A DNA stretch of 64,000 nucleotides from Prevotellaceae bacterium (GCA_003150315.1 QAML01000036.1:1-64000); one strand, 5' to 3'; positions 37,986 through 46,566 are shown, counted from the stretch's first letter. Numbers and translations: made by a program. The notes: generated from the sequence alone by a model not told the origin.

Positions 37986-38120
37986 TTTTCCAAACATCTC
38001 AAAAACAACGTCTTACAAACGTCAAAAATATAAGGCACATATTTTAAAATATGTGCCTTGTATTTTAAAATACATGGCTTGTATTTTTCACGACAAGCCA
38101 TGTGTGTTTTTTGATGTCCG
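37986..38120 (+). repeat. Interspersed modular palindromic repeat, copy H (left segment inverted)
   Basis: The core has three units (AAGGCACATATTTT, ATGTGCCTTGTATTTT, ACATGGCTTGTATTTT) followed by CACGACAAGCCATGTG, all in plus orientation. The left flank reads CCAAACATCTCAAAAACAACG then TCTTACAAACG, which is the reverse complement of the usual TGTAAGTTGTTG...CAGATGTTTGG segment. So this copy has one part flipped relative to the core. Confidence 0.9.
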
Positions 38121-38271
38121 AAAAGGAGTACGAAAAACTCCCATATCGTGGTTTGTTTTTCACTATTTTTTGTTCACAATTCCGCGAAATTTGTTCCCGC
38201 TTTCCCGGGTGGCTTTGCACATTCGGCACAAGATATTTTCAAACTGTATATCATATATTCACGATAATTTA

Positions 38272-38279
38272 TATTTTTG
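38272..38279 (+). promoter_or_regulatory. -7 promoter element of the structured RNA/lipoprotein transcript
   Basis: TATTTTTG matches TAnnTTTG. It predicts transcription start near 38286, about 70 bases before the first long stem of the structured region. Confidence 0.5.
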
Positions 38280-38285
38280 TAATCG

Positions 38286-38500
38286 GATAGGGGTTACCCT
38301 TTTCCACGACATATCGATATAAAAAGAAGCGTTATGCGCATCAAGTATTTGGAAACGTAGGAAATTTTCAAATTGCATACTCAGATGGCATAGTGGTTCT
38401 CGCTTATAGCGTGGACTGCTTTTACCACATCATGTATGCAGGGTTTCCTACGACCTCCGAATTAAGACGTGGCATAGTCAGTTCCACGCTTTATTTATTA
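38286..38500 (+). ncRNA. Structured RNA candidate (leader or small RNA)
   Basis: Nested pairings are visible: CGTAGGAAA (38356-38364) with TTTCCTACG (38444-38452); TGCATAC (38374-38380) with GTATGCA (38434-38440); GTGGT (38393-38397) with ACCAC (38424-38428); and an apical hairpin CGCT-TAT-AGCG (38401-38411). A separate hairpin CGTGG/CCACG (38468-38488) followed by CTTTATTTATT could terminate it. TGGCATAGT occurs twice (38386 and 38470), which allows alternative pairings. It ends about 45 bases before a lipoprotein gene, so it is either an independent small RNA or a regulated 5' leader. It matches no riboswitch, tmRNA, SRP RNA or RNase P pattern I know. Confidence 0.55.
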
Positions 38501-38543
38501 ATAAAAATGTGTCGAAGGGACTTAAGGCACGGAGGACAAAAAG

Positions 38544-39161
38544 ATGAAGAAATGTTGTTTTTTTAGTTTGCTTTTAATGGTAATGCTTTCATCCTGCTGC
38601 AAATCGCCTCAAGACAAAGCCACAGCGTATGTTGAAAAAGACATGCCCAAGAATCTGGTTAAACCTGACAGTTACGACCCGATAGAAACCAAGGTTGACA
38701 GCGCGTTTGCACCGTTCGACTCTCCCGATTTCTATAAACAGGCAATGGAATTGATTAATCTGAACGTAGAACTGCAGGATAACGAAGAAAAAATCAAAAG
38801 TGCAAAATTTAATATGAGCTTATATGTTAATCCGTACAATTCTTACGACAGAGATGAATTTTTTGAAAAGAAAAAAGAATATGAAGAGCGTATGGGAAAA
38901 CAGGAAGCCATGAAAGAACAGTTCAACCGAAAGCTCGAAAATATAAAGAAAGAGGCGCAGGAAAAGCCGGAATTTATAGGATTCAAAGCTTTCCACCGCT
39001 ATCGTGCCAATAACAACAACGGGCAAACCCTTATCGGAGCAATGATTTACGTTTTTGACAAAGAAATAAAGCAACCCCTTGCAGTATATGACACGGATAG
39101 CGAAGATTTCAACACCTACGTGGAGTTTGTGAAACAGTTAAAAGAAGCAACCAAACAGTAA
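38544..39161 (+). CDS. Lipoprotein with coiled-coil segment, unknown function
   Basis: 205 residues with a lipoprotein signal (CCFFSLLLMVMLSSC) and a strong ribosome-binding site (GGAGG, 8 bases before ATG). The middle (about 70-145) is charged and helical (FFEKKKEYEERMGKQEAMKEQF), likely a coiled coil. The C-terminal part resembles a small alpha/beta domain (ALIGAMIYVFDKEIKQPLAVYDTD-like pattern). No known family. Preceded by the structured RNA candidate and followed after 13 bases by a frameshifted exported gene, probably cotranscribed. Confidence 0.78.
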   Translation: MKKCCFFSLLLMVMLSSCCKSPQDKATAYVEKDMPKNLVKPDSYDPIETKVDSAFAPFDSPDFYKQAMELINLNVELQDNEEKIKSAKFNMSLYVNPYNSYDRDEFFEKKKEYEERMGKQEAMKEQFNRKLENIKKEAQEKPEFIGFKAFHRYRANNNNGQTLIGAMIYVFDKEIKQPLAVYDTDSEDFNTYVEFVKQLKEATKQ

Positions 39162-39174
39162 AGAAAACACAGAC

Positions 39175-39911
39175 ATGCAGACCATGAAAACTGTTTTTGC
39201 CACGGCGTTTATATTACTTGCCACTTTATGCCACGCACAAACTTTTGTTGCCGGCGATGAAGGCTCTACGGTAATGAAAGAATACATTGACGGGAAATTA
39301 TGGGTATATAGAAATTTCAACGATATCGTTGTGGGGACTAATTGCAGCGAAGTAAAAGACAGTTACGGCAAGTATTATCAGATAAACATCCTGTTGCATA
39401 TTCTGGCAAATCGTCTGTTGTGTTTTGTCCCGAAGATGTATTGGCATATCTGCAACGTAAAAACGACACCACGGAACTTGAAGTTTACACTAACGAGGAA
39501 TTTCAAAAGAAAATCAGACGCAGCCAAAATCTCGCCATGATTTTGTATGGCATTTCTGCCGGAATCAATGCAAGTAATGCCGCATATTCCACATCACAAT
39601 CGACAACGGTTTTGCCAAACGGCTATGCCTATACAACAACTACGCGAACTTACGATTCGAATGCCGCCCTGCAGGCAAATATGGCTGCATCGGCACAGAT
39701 GTCAGCCTTAAGTTCGGCAATGAATAGCGACAGGGGAATAATAGAACAGGGGTATCTGAAAAAGAATACCATTTATCCCGACCAAACTATCGTTGGATAC
39801 ATGAACATAAAGAGACAAAAGGGAAATGTTTTGACTGTCCTTGTCCCGATTGATGGATTTTATTATTCCTTCGACTGGGATGTGAGCAAGAAGAAAGCAG
39901 TTTCCAAGTAA
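39175..39911 (+). pseudogene. Exported protein gene with a frameshift
   Basis: The first part (start ATG 39175 or 39184) encodes a signal peptide MKTVFATAFILLATLCHA and about 60 residues through SYGKYYQ. The frame then shifts near 39381-39385: the continuation KHPVAYSGKSSVVFCPEDVL and TTELEVYTNEEFQKK is in another frame and runs to 39911. Both halves read as one sensible protein of about 245 residues with a Ser/Ala/Thr-rich middle (GINASNAAYSTSQS) and a C-terminal strand region (TIVGYMNIKRQKGNVLTVLV). No family recognised. It may be a real disruption, programmed slippage or a sequencing error of one base. Confidence 0.75.
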
Positions 39912-39952
39912 ACAAACAGACTCTGCACTCCCGCTTAGGGCATTAGCAAACT

Positions 39953-39992
39953 AAAAACGCCCCGCACCTGAAAGTGTGGGGGCGTTTCTGCA
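39953..39992. terminator. Bidirectional terminator between the frameshifted gene and the GLUG gene
   Basis: AAACGCCCC-GCAC pairs with GTGT-GGGGGCGTTT with a small bulge. The A-run at 39953-39956 gives a T-run on the minus strand, so it serves best the convergent minus-strand gene. Confidence 0.8.
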
Positions 39993-40009
39993 TTTATTCT
40001 CGGGATGTG

Positions 40010-41426
40010 TTACTTCACATATACCTTTTTAGCCTTTCCTTTGCCGTTGATGACGATGTTTATGCCTTTCTGTAAATTACCACGGCGCACACCGTCAACG
40101 GAATATATGCGTTGTATCTTTCCGTCTTCCGATTTGTCAATCGCGTTCTCCCTTATGCCAACCACATTGTTAGTATAAGAACCGTTAACTTCGTACACTT
40201 TCTGCCTGCTGCCAAAGAGCACGGGATGCAAATCCTCACCCAACGTTTGGAAGAAAGTATCTCCGCCGCTCACACTGTCGTTTAGCATGTTGCACAATGC
40301 TCCGTTTTCCACCTGCTCGGTGGTTACGTTGATAACTTGATTGCCTATTGTTTCGTAACAATTGACAAAATACGGACGAGCCGAGTATCTTGCGAACGGT
40401 CTGTCCGCTTGCATTCCGGTTACAGAGCCTATGTTGTAGCAGTTAGTGAGTTCTGCGCTCAAACCAAGCCAACCGCTTATGCCCGCACTCTCTTTTCCTA
40501 TCATCGATTTCACGGTGGTGTATTCGGTGTAGTCTATATCGTCGGTCAGTTTTGCCTTGGCGTTCACCGTGCCCAGGTTCACATAATGGGCAAACCAGTT
40601 GAGTTGTGCGGCGGTTCCTATTTCATAAACGCTGTCAGTCATTGTAACGAAACCGGGGTCCACGTCTTCGCACACGGAACAGATTCCGTTTTCAAATTCG
40701 TGGGGAGTGCGAACCGATTTGTCGGTATTCGAATAACCGGAAACGTCGCCTGATGCAGTTCCGTTGCAGTTCAAAGTGCCCAGGGCATAGACTGTTCCGT
40801 GCGAAGGAGACAATGTGGGATGACCGTCAGGCGTTAGTTCGTTGTCAAGGCTCTGATACCACGGGCTTTCTCCGCGAAGATTGCAGTTAAGTATGAAAGC
40901 AAACTCACCACTCGCGAGCATTTCGGGAGTTATGCTGTCTCCCTGCATGCCTTCTATGTCGTAAAGACAGGAAGATGTGCACGTGTTGCGATACAGTTTC
41001 TTGTCCGCGCTGTCGTAGCCCCCTATCTTTCCTGTGTTGTATATGTTTTTCAGTACCGACTTCTTACCTACGTATGCGCAGATGGCAGCAGATTGCTTCG
41101 AACCCGTAACATCGCCAGTATTGTAACAGTTGGTAATGGAAAAGTTTATGGTTCCGCCCATGCTCACACCCACAATTCCGGCGGCGTTCAAGCCACTTGC
41201 CGTTACGGCGGCCTCATTGCCCACGTTGCGGAAGGTAACAGTTCCGGTTCCGGAAGTACCTCCGGCGATACCGGCTACGTATGACGCACCGCTCACAGAG
41301 CACGTATTGTCGAGCACAAGGTTCTTTATCACAGCTCCTGCGGTTACTACGCCGAACAGTCCCTGATAGTCAGCCGTGGAGTTGATTACAAGATTGCTTA
41401 TCCTGTGTCCTCCTCCGTCGATTCGG
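40010..41426 (-). pseudogene. 5'-truncated GLUG-repeat surface protein
   Basis: The open frame enters in the middle of a GLUG domain (IDGGGHRISNLVIN, 41426 downward) and continues with repeats such as NLVLDNTCSVSGASYVAGIAGG, NCYNTGDVTG and IYNTGKIGGYD. It ends in a C-terminal segment IYSVDGVRRGNLQKGINIVI...KKVYVK, which is typical of Bacteroidota surface or secreted proteins. No Met or signal peptide precedes the first repeat; the frame opens after a stop at 41486-41488 through non-protein-like sequence. Full-length relatives have an export signal and several hundred more residues, so the 5' part has been lost. Confidence 0.75.
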
Positions 41427-41444
41427 TTTAATGATTTTCGGGTG

Positions 41445-41452
41445 CAAAAGTA
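41445..41452 (-). promoter_or_regulatory. -7 promoter element directly upstream of the truncated GLUG gene
   Basis: Minus-strand TACTTTTG matches TAnnTTTG. Transcription would start near 41438, only about 12 bases before the truncated coding sequence. This suggests a deletion that joined a promoter to the middle of the gene. Confidence 0.5.
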
Positions 41453-41599
41453 TCCACAAAGAATTGCGTTGATGTTACACGCATGTTAAGTAGAGGTTAA
41501 GCCGCGTGCCGGGCTTTTCCGGTTTATATAAAAATCCACGCCCGAAAGAGGTCAAAACCGAGGTCGGGAACGCCGCAAAAACAGGAATTTTTACCCCAT

Positions 41600-41674
41600 T
41601 CTGTTTCAGACACTTATAAAAGTCAAAAATACATGGCTTGTATTTTTCACGACAAGCCATGTGTTTTTTTCGGG
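41600..41674 (+). repeat. Interspersed modular palindromic repeat, copy I (single unit)
   Basis: The shortest copy: CTGTTTCAGACACTTATAAAAGTC, one unit (ACATGGCTTGTATTTT) and the distal arm CACGACAAGCCATGTG with seven T. The unit and arm still form an 11-base-pair hairpin ACATGGCTTGT/ACAAGCCATGT. Confidence 0.9.
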
Positions 41675-41724
41675 CACTTGAAGAGCATGAAAAAATGTCG
41701 GGAAAATCCGGGCTTTCAAAGCAC

Positions 41725-41775
41725 AAAAAATCCGCAGAATATGCTTGCGCATTACGCGCCGCGCACATCCTGCGG
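41725..41775 (-). terminator. Rho-independent terminator of the 41803-44605 operon
   Basis: On the minus strand CCGCAGGAT pairs with ATTCTGCGG (one G-U) around an inner stem TGCGC/GCGCA, followed by ATTTTTTG. It begins 28 bases after the stop at 41803. Confidence 0.82.
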
Positions 41776-41802
41776 ACATAGACTGTTAGGATTTATATTT
41801 TT

Positions 41803-43707
41803 CTACAAATCGCGGTCGAGAAGCGTCCTGCCGTCCGCGCCAAACACGCGAAGCCGCAGTTTGTCTCCGTTCTTTTGCAGCACCATTGCCGTACCCACTT
41901 CTTTTCCTCCCATGCTCGGACCACCGCCTCCTATACAGGGCATTGGATTTCCCTGTTTGCCTTTTTCTATGACATAGAAGAAATGGGCGTGAGCCGTGAG
42001 GTTTACGTCGAACTTCGCTTTTTCGAGCAACGGACTCCACAGTGCGGTCCACGGATGATAGTTGTCGGTATAAACATCCTTGTCGCCCCATATGGGAATA
42101 TGGTTTATGAGGATATGACGGCGTGCCTTTTTGAATTCTTTGCTCTTCAGTTCTTTCTCAAGAAAGGCTTTCTGGTCAAGACGCAGCTTTGTAAAATCGT
42201 TAAGTCCGTAATAAACCCAAAAATCATCGGGTTTATCCTCGCCGCAGTCAAGCACCACGAAGCGGGTGTCGCCCCACGAGAACGCGCCATAGGTTTTGCC
42301 GTCGAAATTATCGGTGAGCGAAAGCATTCCGGCAGAATAGGAATTGCGAATCTCGTGGTTGCCGCGAATGATGAACGTTGGAACATCGGCAGCATCGGCA
42401 CCGCGCATCAGCACGTTCACTCTTTCTATTGCGTGGGCGCGGTCTCGCGGTTCGGGCACACAGTCGCCGTTGAAAAAAGTAAGGTCTGCCTTTATGCCGT
42501 TGTTCTTTAGAATTTGCGCCAATGAGTTCATAACGCCGTCTTGTTCGTGAAGGTCATTATATATAACAGCCGTAAAATTCCGGGTGTCGGGTGAAGGAAG
42601 TGTGAAACTATGCCATGCGGTTTTCACCGTGCCGCCGAGAATCTTGCGGTATGCCTCATTGAGCAGCACTTCTTGGGCACAAACACGATAATAATATTTC
42701 CTGCCCGGCTCGAGACTGTCTATGCGCACCTTGTTTTCTATGTCGAAACACGGTTCCTGCCCCGCAAGCAAAGTGCGTGCGGTCTTGGTTTTCACGGTGT
42801 CAGTACCATATTCCACCCAAGTGTGCACCACGGCGTTAGTCTGATACATTACGCTCACGCCGCTACTCGTAATGTTTTGCAGATACGGGTCGGAACAGAA
42901 AAGTTTGTCCGCCCGGGTGGCAAAACGAACGTCAGCGTAGACAGGACGATGGTCGGAAGCCTTCGGTTCATTGACAACGCCCCTGCGGAGAAGCACCACG
43001 TTATCGGCTTCCTTGTTCTTGAACAGGGCAATATAGTCTATAGCCTCTTTAGGAGCATCGGCGGGAAAAGTTGGTTGCTTGGGGTCGGTGAGCAGAGTGA
43101 AATATTTTGAAAGAAGTTTGCCTGCCTCGCTCTCAGGTGTGAAGTTCATGTCTCCCGCAACAAAGAAAGGTTTGTTATGCTTGGCTGCCTCGCTGCGCAA
43201 AATGGCTATTGATTTCAGCTGGTCGGCAGGTGTGAGCGAAAAATGGGTGGATGCGAAAATATATTCGGGATACTCGGCAATTATGAGCGTTCGTTTTTCT
43301 TCGCGTCCGGGAAGCGCAATGCGCGTTATGCGTTGCGGAAATTTCTTTGCGAGCATTCCAATGCCGTATTTTCCGCCTTGAAAATCTATGGTGGGAGAAT
43401 AGAAATGGTGCATGCCGAGAGCGGCGGCATATTCACGCAAAACGAAATGACCTTTTGAGCGTTCGGTGATACTGTCAACCTCATCAAGAGTAACAAGGTC
43501 GGCATTCATGCCCCGGATAACGCTTATCTGGCGTTCATAGTTGAATGTCTTTCCGTCTATCTGCTTTCCGTTAAGTATGTTGTAGGACATTATGCGCAGC
43601 GTGTTCTCTGCGCCATGGTCGGTTTGCGCTTCTGCACCCGAGGGCAACAGACATAATGCCGCAGCCGAGGCAACGGCAATGCGCGATATGAGTTTGCTTT
43701 TATTCAT
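41803..43707 (-). CDS. Exported fusion of an EEP-family phosphatase and a calcineurin-like metallophosphoesterase
   Basis: 634 residues with signal peptide (ISRIAVASAAALCLLPSGAEA). Residues about 35-262 are an endonuclease/exonuclease/phosphatase domain (MSYNILNG, Glu76 in TLDEVDS, Asp186/Asn188 in GDMNFTP, Asp252/His253 in SDHRP). About 268-370 is a fibronectin-III-like domain as found before purple-acid-phosphatase-type enzymes. About 378-600 is a metallophosphoesterase with Asp385/His387 (NDLHEQ), Asp415 (NGDCV), Asn450/His451 (RGNHE), NHIP and TAHAHFF. Both active sites look intact. It may release phosphate from two kinds of esters in the periplasm or outside. It precedes an epimerase-family gene in transcription order only if read from 44605. 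Confidence 0.9.
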   Translation of the reverse strand: MNKSKLISRIAVASAAALCLLPSGAEAQTDHGAENTLRIMSYNILNGKQIDGKTFNYERQISVIRGMNADLVTLDEVDSITERSKGHFVLREYAAALGMHHFYSPTIDFQGGKYGIGMLAKKFPQRITRIALPGREEKRTLIIAEYPEYIFASTHFSLTPADQLKSIAILRSEAAKHNKPFFVAGDMNFTPESEAGKLLSKYFTLLTDPKQPTFPADAPKEAIDYIALFKNKEADNVVLLRRGVVNEPKASDHRPVYADVRFATRADKLFCSDPYLQNITSSGVSVMYQTNAVVHTWVEYGTDTVKTKTARTLLAGQEPCFDIENKVRIDSLEPGRKYYYRVCAQEVLLNEAYRKILGGTVKTAWHSFTLPSPDTRNFTAVIYNDLHEQDGVMNSLAQILKNNGIKADLTFFNGDCVPEPRDRAHAIERVNVLMRGADAADVPTFIIRGNHEIRNSYSAGMLSLTDNFDGKTYGAFSWGDTRFVVLDCGEDKPDDFWVYYGLNDFTKLRLDQKAFLEKELKSKEFKKARRHILINHIPIWGDKDVYTDNYHPWTALWSPLLEKAKFDVNLTAHAHFFYVIEKGKQGNPMPCIGGGGPSMGGKEVGTAMVLQKNGDKLRLRVFGADGRTLLDRDL

Positions 43708-43735
43708 GGTGGCTTGTGAATTTAGCGGAGTGGCA

Positions 43736-44605
43736 TTACATTATTTCTATGTCGTATCCGCCGTGCCATTCGCCGTATGCCGGAGCCACGTTGGTATATG
43801 GGCGTTGTGAAAATTCGCCTTCATATCCTTGTTTGTCGCATAATCCGTACCACGGTTCGAGACAAACGAACGGCGCATTCACTCCCCAAGGAGACCATAC
43901 AAGGAATACGGGCGCGCCGCTGCTTACTTTTACCACGGGCTTGCGCTCTTTGTCGAGAAGAGTAACGGCATGTACCTGATCATGGTCCATTATTATGGAA
44001 TCAACCTTGAAATCCTCGTCATGAAGAGCCATCAGTCCTTCGGGAGCAGGGAGAACATATCGCTCATCTCCCAAACAGCCGCCGCTACCTACCGTTGCGC
44101 TCTCGGGATTTGCCTTGTCGAACTGCAGATAACCCTTTACGTCGTCGCCTTCCTTGAATCCGCGAAAATAAAAAGAGGGATGCCCGCCAATGTGAAAGGG
44201 CATGTCGTCGCAACCAACGTTTCTTACGGTCCATTCCACCTTTACGGTTTTGTTCACAAGGGTAAACTTCTGCTCAAGACTAAATTTGAACGGGAAAATG
44301 GCGCGTGTCTCCGCAGTGTCGTGGGTTATGTAAGTTATCGAGTCGCTTTCGTGAGATTTCAACTCAAACTCGGTGTTCTGCAGAAAGCCGTGCTTGCTCA
44401 TTTCGTGGATTACGCCGCGATGTCTGTACTTTCCGTTCCACACCGAACCCACTGTAGGGAATAGCATAGGGCAATGTCTTCCCCATATCTTGGGATCAGC
44501 CTGCCACATAAGCTCTTCCCCGGTTTCTTCATTCCTTATGCTGCACAATTCCGCGCTTAACCGGCGGGTGCGAATGCTTATTTTGCCGTTGTTTAGTTCT
44601 TCCAT
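43736..44605 (-). CDS. Aldose 1-epimerase family protein
   Basis: 289 residues of the galactose-mutarotase-like beta-sandwich fold. No signal peptide, so cytosolic. Family features: IRNEETGEELMWQADPKIWG, CPMLFPTVGSVWNGKY, the active-site His in HIGGHPSFYF and Glu in FVCLEPWYGLCD. It interconverts anomers of free or phosphorylated sugars; the LacX/YeaD-like subgroup fits best. It lies 28 bases before the phosphatase fusion on the same strand, probably in one operon. Confidence 0.9.
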   Translation of the reverse strand: MEELNNGKISIRTRRLSAELCSIRNEETGEELMWQADPKIWGRHCPMLFPTVGSVWNGKYRHRGVIHEMSKHGFLQNTEFELKSHESDSITYITHDTAETRAIFPFKFSLEQKFTLVNKTVKVEWTVRNVGCDDMPFHIGGHPSFYFRGFKEGDDVKGYLQFDKANPESATVGSGGCLGDERYVLPAPEGLMALHDEDFKVDSIIMDHDQVHAVTLLDKERKPVVKVSSGAPVFLVWSPWGVNAPFVCLEPWYGLCDKQGYEGEFSQRPYTNVAPAYGEWHGGYDIEIM

Positions 44606-44691
44606 TTCCGAATTGTTTTAGGTATTTTGAAATAATTGTTTTACTTTATCTGCAAATATAGCCTTTTTCCATGAAGCACATGCGGCGGCAA

Positions 44692-44723
44692 ACAAAAAAT
44701 CCGCAGCCATGAAGCTGCGGATT
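44692..44723 (-). terminator. Rho-independent terminator of the pssA/psd operon
   Basis: AATCCGCAGC and GCTGCGGATT form a perfect 10-base-pair stem. The minus strand continues with TTTTTTG. It lies 94 bases after the DUF4834 stop. Confidence 0.88.
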
Positions 44724-44816
44724 CCTTTGTTATATATTCTGCATGGGAATGATTTATTTTATTTCCACACAATCTATTTTCATTTCCTCACTATCTCTTT
44801 TTGTTTCACCACGATC

Positions 44817-45047
44817 TTATTTTATTTCCTCATAATCCACGTACTCTCCCTCGTCTTTCGAAATTACTTTCTTTTTTGTTTTCGCCGACGAGGTGTTCAG
44901 TCCGCCTTTTTCCCTATGCGTGCTTTGCGTTCTCTGTTGTTGCCGTGGTTCTTCGCCCATAAACATGCGGGTAATCCTTCGCAGCATGCCCAATATCACA
45001 TACAATCCCACGAAGGCGAGAATAAGTATGACTAATATCACTTTCAT
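44817..45047 (-). CDS. DUF4834 family small membrane protein
   Basis: 76 residues. One N-terminal transmembrane segment (VILVILILAFVGLYVILGML) is followed by a basic, Gln/Arg/Ser-rich linker and an acidic end (KDEGEYVDYEEIK). It belongs to the Bacteroidota DUF4834 family, which recurs next to phosphatidylserine synthase and decarboxylase genes. It starts 3 bases after the pssA stop. A helper role in phospholipid synthesis is an inference from position only. Confidence 0.85.
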   Translation of the reverse strand: MKVILVILILAFVGLYVILGMLRRITRMFMGEEPRQQQRTQSTHREKGGLNTSSAKTKKKVISKDEGEYVDYEEIK

Positions 45048-45050
45048 TTT

Positions 45051-45755
45051 TCAACGCTTTTCAGTTAGAAGAGACAACATCAGATATAGCAGAATTGCTA
45101 TAGCCAGTCCGCCGATTCCAAACGGTATTATTACAGCCAGAGACAGGGCAAGAAATATGTATTTTACCTTATTGTCTTTCCATGAATAGTTTTTGAACTT
45201 CAGGGCAAACATAGGAATTTCACTAACAAGCAAAGCCGAAGAACCGAATACCATTAATATTATAATGTATGCGGCAGCGGACGAAGCAAGCAGTTCGGCG
45301 TTAACCGAGCAAGCCAATGCTCCCCAAAACAGAGCGTTGGCAGGCGTGGGCATTCCTATGAATGATGAAGTCTGACGCTCATCAAGATTGAATTTTGCGA
45401 GACGGAGAGCCGAGAAAGCCGCCATTACAAAAGCAGCATAAGGATAAATTTTCTGAGCTCCCAACAATGAATCGGGCACAGCGCATTGCTTGAGCATCAT
45501 AAAGGCTATTGCCGACGGGGCAAAGCCGAAAGTTATGTCGTCAGCAAGCGAATCGAGTTCCTTTCCTATTGGCGAGGAAACTTTGAGTGCTCTTGCAGAG
45601 AATCCGTCAAAGAAGTCAAACACCGCACCTATTATAATGAAGAGCAAAGCCGTTTGCGCATTTCCGCCGAGGGCATACGATACGGCTATGCAGCCTGATA
45701 TGAGGTTGCAACACGTAAGTCCGTTGGGCAGACTCTTTTTTAATTCATTGAACAT
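45051..45755 (-). CDS. pssA: CDP-diacylglycerol-serine O-phosphatidyltransferase
   Basis: Makes phosphatidylserine from CDP-diacylglycerol and serine in the inner membrane. 234 residues with about seven hydrophobic segments. The CDP-alcohol phosphotransferase motif is visible: FDFFDGFSARAL followed by GKELDSLADD. It follows psd by 8 bases and precedes DUF4834 by 3, forming the phosphatidylethanolamine pathway operon psd-pssA-DUF4834. Confidence 0.95.
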   Translation of the reverse strand: MFNELKKSLPNGLTCCNLISGCIAVSYALGGNAQTALLFIIIGAVFDFFDGFSARALKVSSPIGKELDSLADDITFGFAPSAIAFMMLKQCAVPDSLLGAQKIYPYAAFVMAAFSALRLAKFNLDERQTSSFIGMPTPANALFWGALACSVNAELLASSAAAYIIILMVFGSSALLVSEIPMFALKFKNYSWKDNKVKYIFLALSLAVIIPFGIGGLAIAILLYLMLSLLTEKR

Positions 45756-45763
45756 GGGTTGTT

Positions 45764-46450
45764 TCAGCTTTTAAGACGGGCTATCACGGTTTGATTTCCC
45801 GTTGTGGATTGTCCGAGCTTCACTTCCACTTCGCCATCAAGGGGAAGAAACACGTCTACTCTAGAACCGAATTTAATGAAACCCATATGCTCGTCTATGT
45901 AACACTCTTCGTTTTCTTTGGCATAGGTAACAATTCTTCTTGCCAAAGCACCTGCCACCTGGCGCACCATGATTTCCTCGCCCGAAGAGGTGCGAATTAT
46001 TACCATGGAGTGCTCGTTTTCCAAACTTGCCTTGGGAAGCCACGCCTTATGATAGTTTCCGTCCTGATGCTCCACTCTCGTAACATATCCGTCAATGGGA
46101 AACCAGTTGGCGTGAACGTTTACGATTGACATGAAAATAGATACCATGCGGCGGCGGTCGCCGAAATATTCGTTTTCTTCAACTTCTTCGTTCACCACAA
46201 TCTTTCCGTCGGCAGGAGCAACAACCACTCCGTCAGTGCTTCCCTGGAAACGGCGTATGGGACACCGGAAAAAATTGAGTATGCCCGAATATATTATAAT
46301 GCAAACTGCCAATATAAGGTAGAAAAACACCGGCGGGAGCAGAACGTAAGCCAATGCACAAACCAGCGCGAATATTATTCCGCAGCCTACAAGGGTTTTG
46401 TCGCCCTCGCGATGTATGCGCACTTTTTTTATACGTTTCAGTTTTGTCAT
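45764..46450 (-). CDS. psd: Phosphatidylserine decarboxylase (proenzyme)
   Basis: Converts phosphatidylserine to phosphatidylethanolamine. 228 residues, short (type II-like) form common in Bacteroidota. A hydrophobic segment lies at 20-58. Conserved parts are [24 protein letters not shown], the HSMVIIRT strand and [12 protein letters not shown]. The self-cleavage site that creates the pyruvoyl cofactor is Gly195-Ser196. First gene of the operon. Confidence 0.95.
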   Translation of the reverse strand: MTKLKRIKKVRIHREGDKTLVGCGIIFALVCALAYVLLPPVFFYLILAVCIIIYSGILNFFRCPIRRFQGSTDGVVVAPADGKIVVNEEVEENEYFGDRRRMVSIFMSIVNVHANWFPIDGYVTRVEHQDGNYHKAWLPKASLENEHSMVIIRTSSGEEIMVRQVAGALARRIVTYAKENEECYIDEHMGFIKFGSRVDVFLPLDGEVEVKLGQSTTGNQTVIARLKS

Positions 46451-46479
46451 CTTTTAGTCTTAGGTTCTTTATTAAAATG

Positions 46480-46487
46480 CAAAAATA
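46480..46487 (-). promoter_or_regulatory. -7 promoter element of psd
   Basis: Minus-strand TATTTTTG matches TAnnTTTG, 30 bases before psd. A CTTG at 46507-46510 on the same strand is a possible weak -33 element with a 19-base spacer. Confidence 0.55.
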
Positions 46488-46566
46488 ATAATTTTGGGTG
46501 TTTTAGCAAGTTTTATAAGGGTAAAATTGGAAAAAGCCGGGCATGCAACAAATTTTGCGGCTACGA

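Noticed and set aside
38286..38500. Assignment of the structured RNA as 6S RNA, SRP RNA, tmRNA or a known riboswitch
   Set aside because: The stems do not form one closed long hairpin with a central bubble joined at both ends, the SRP GGAAG loop and tmRNA ends are missing, and no riboswitch core sequence is seen.
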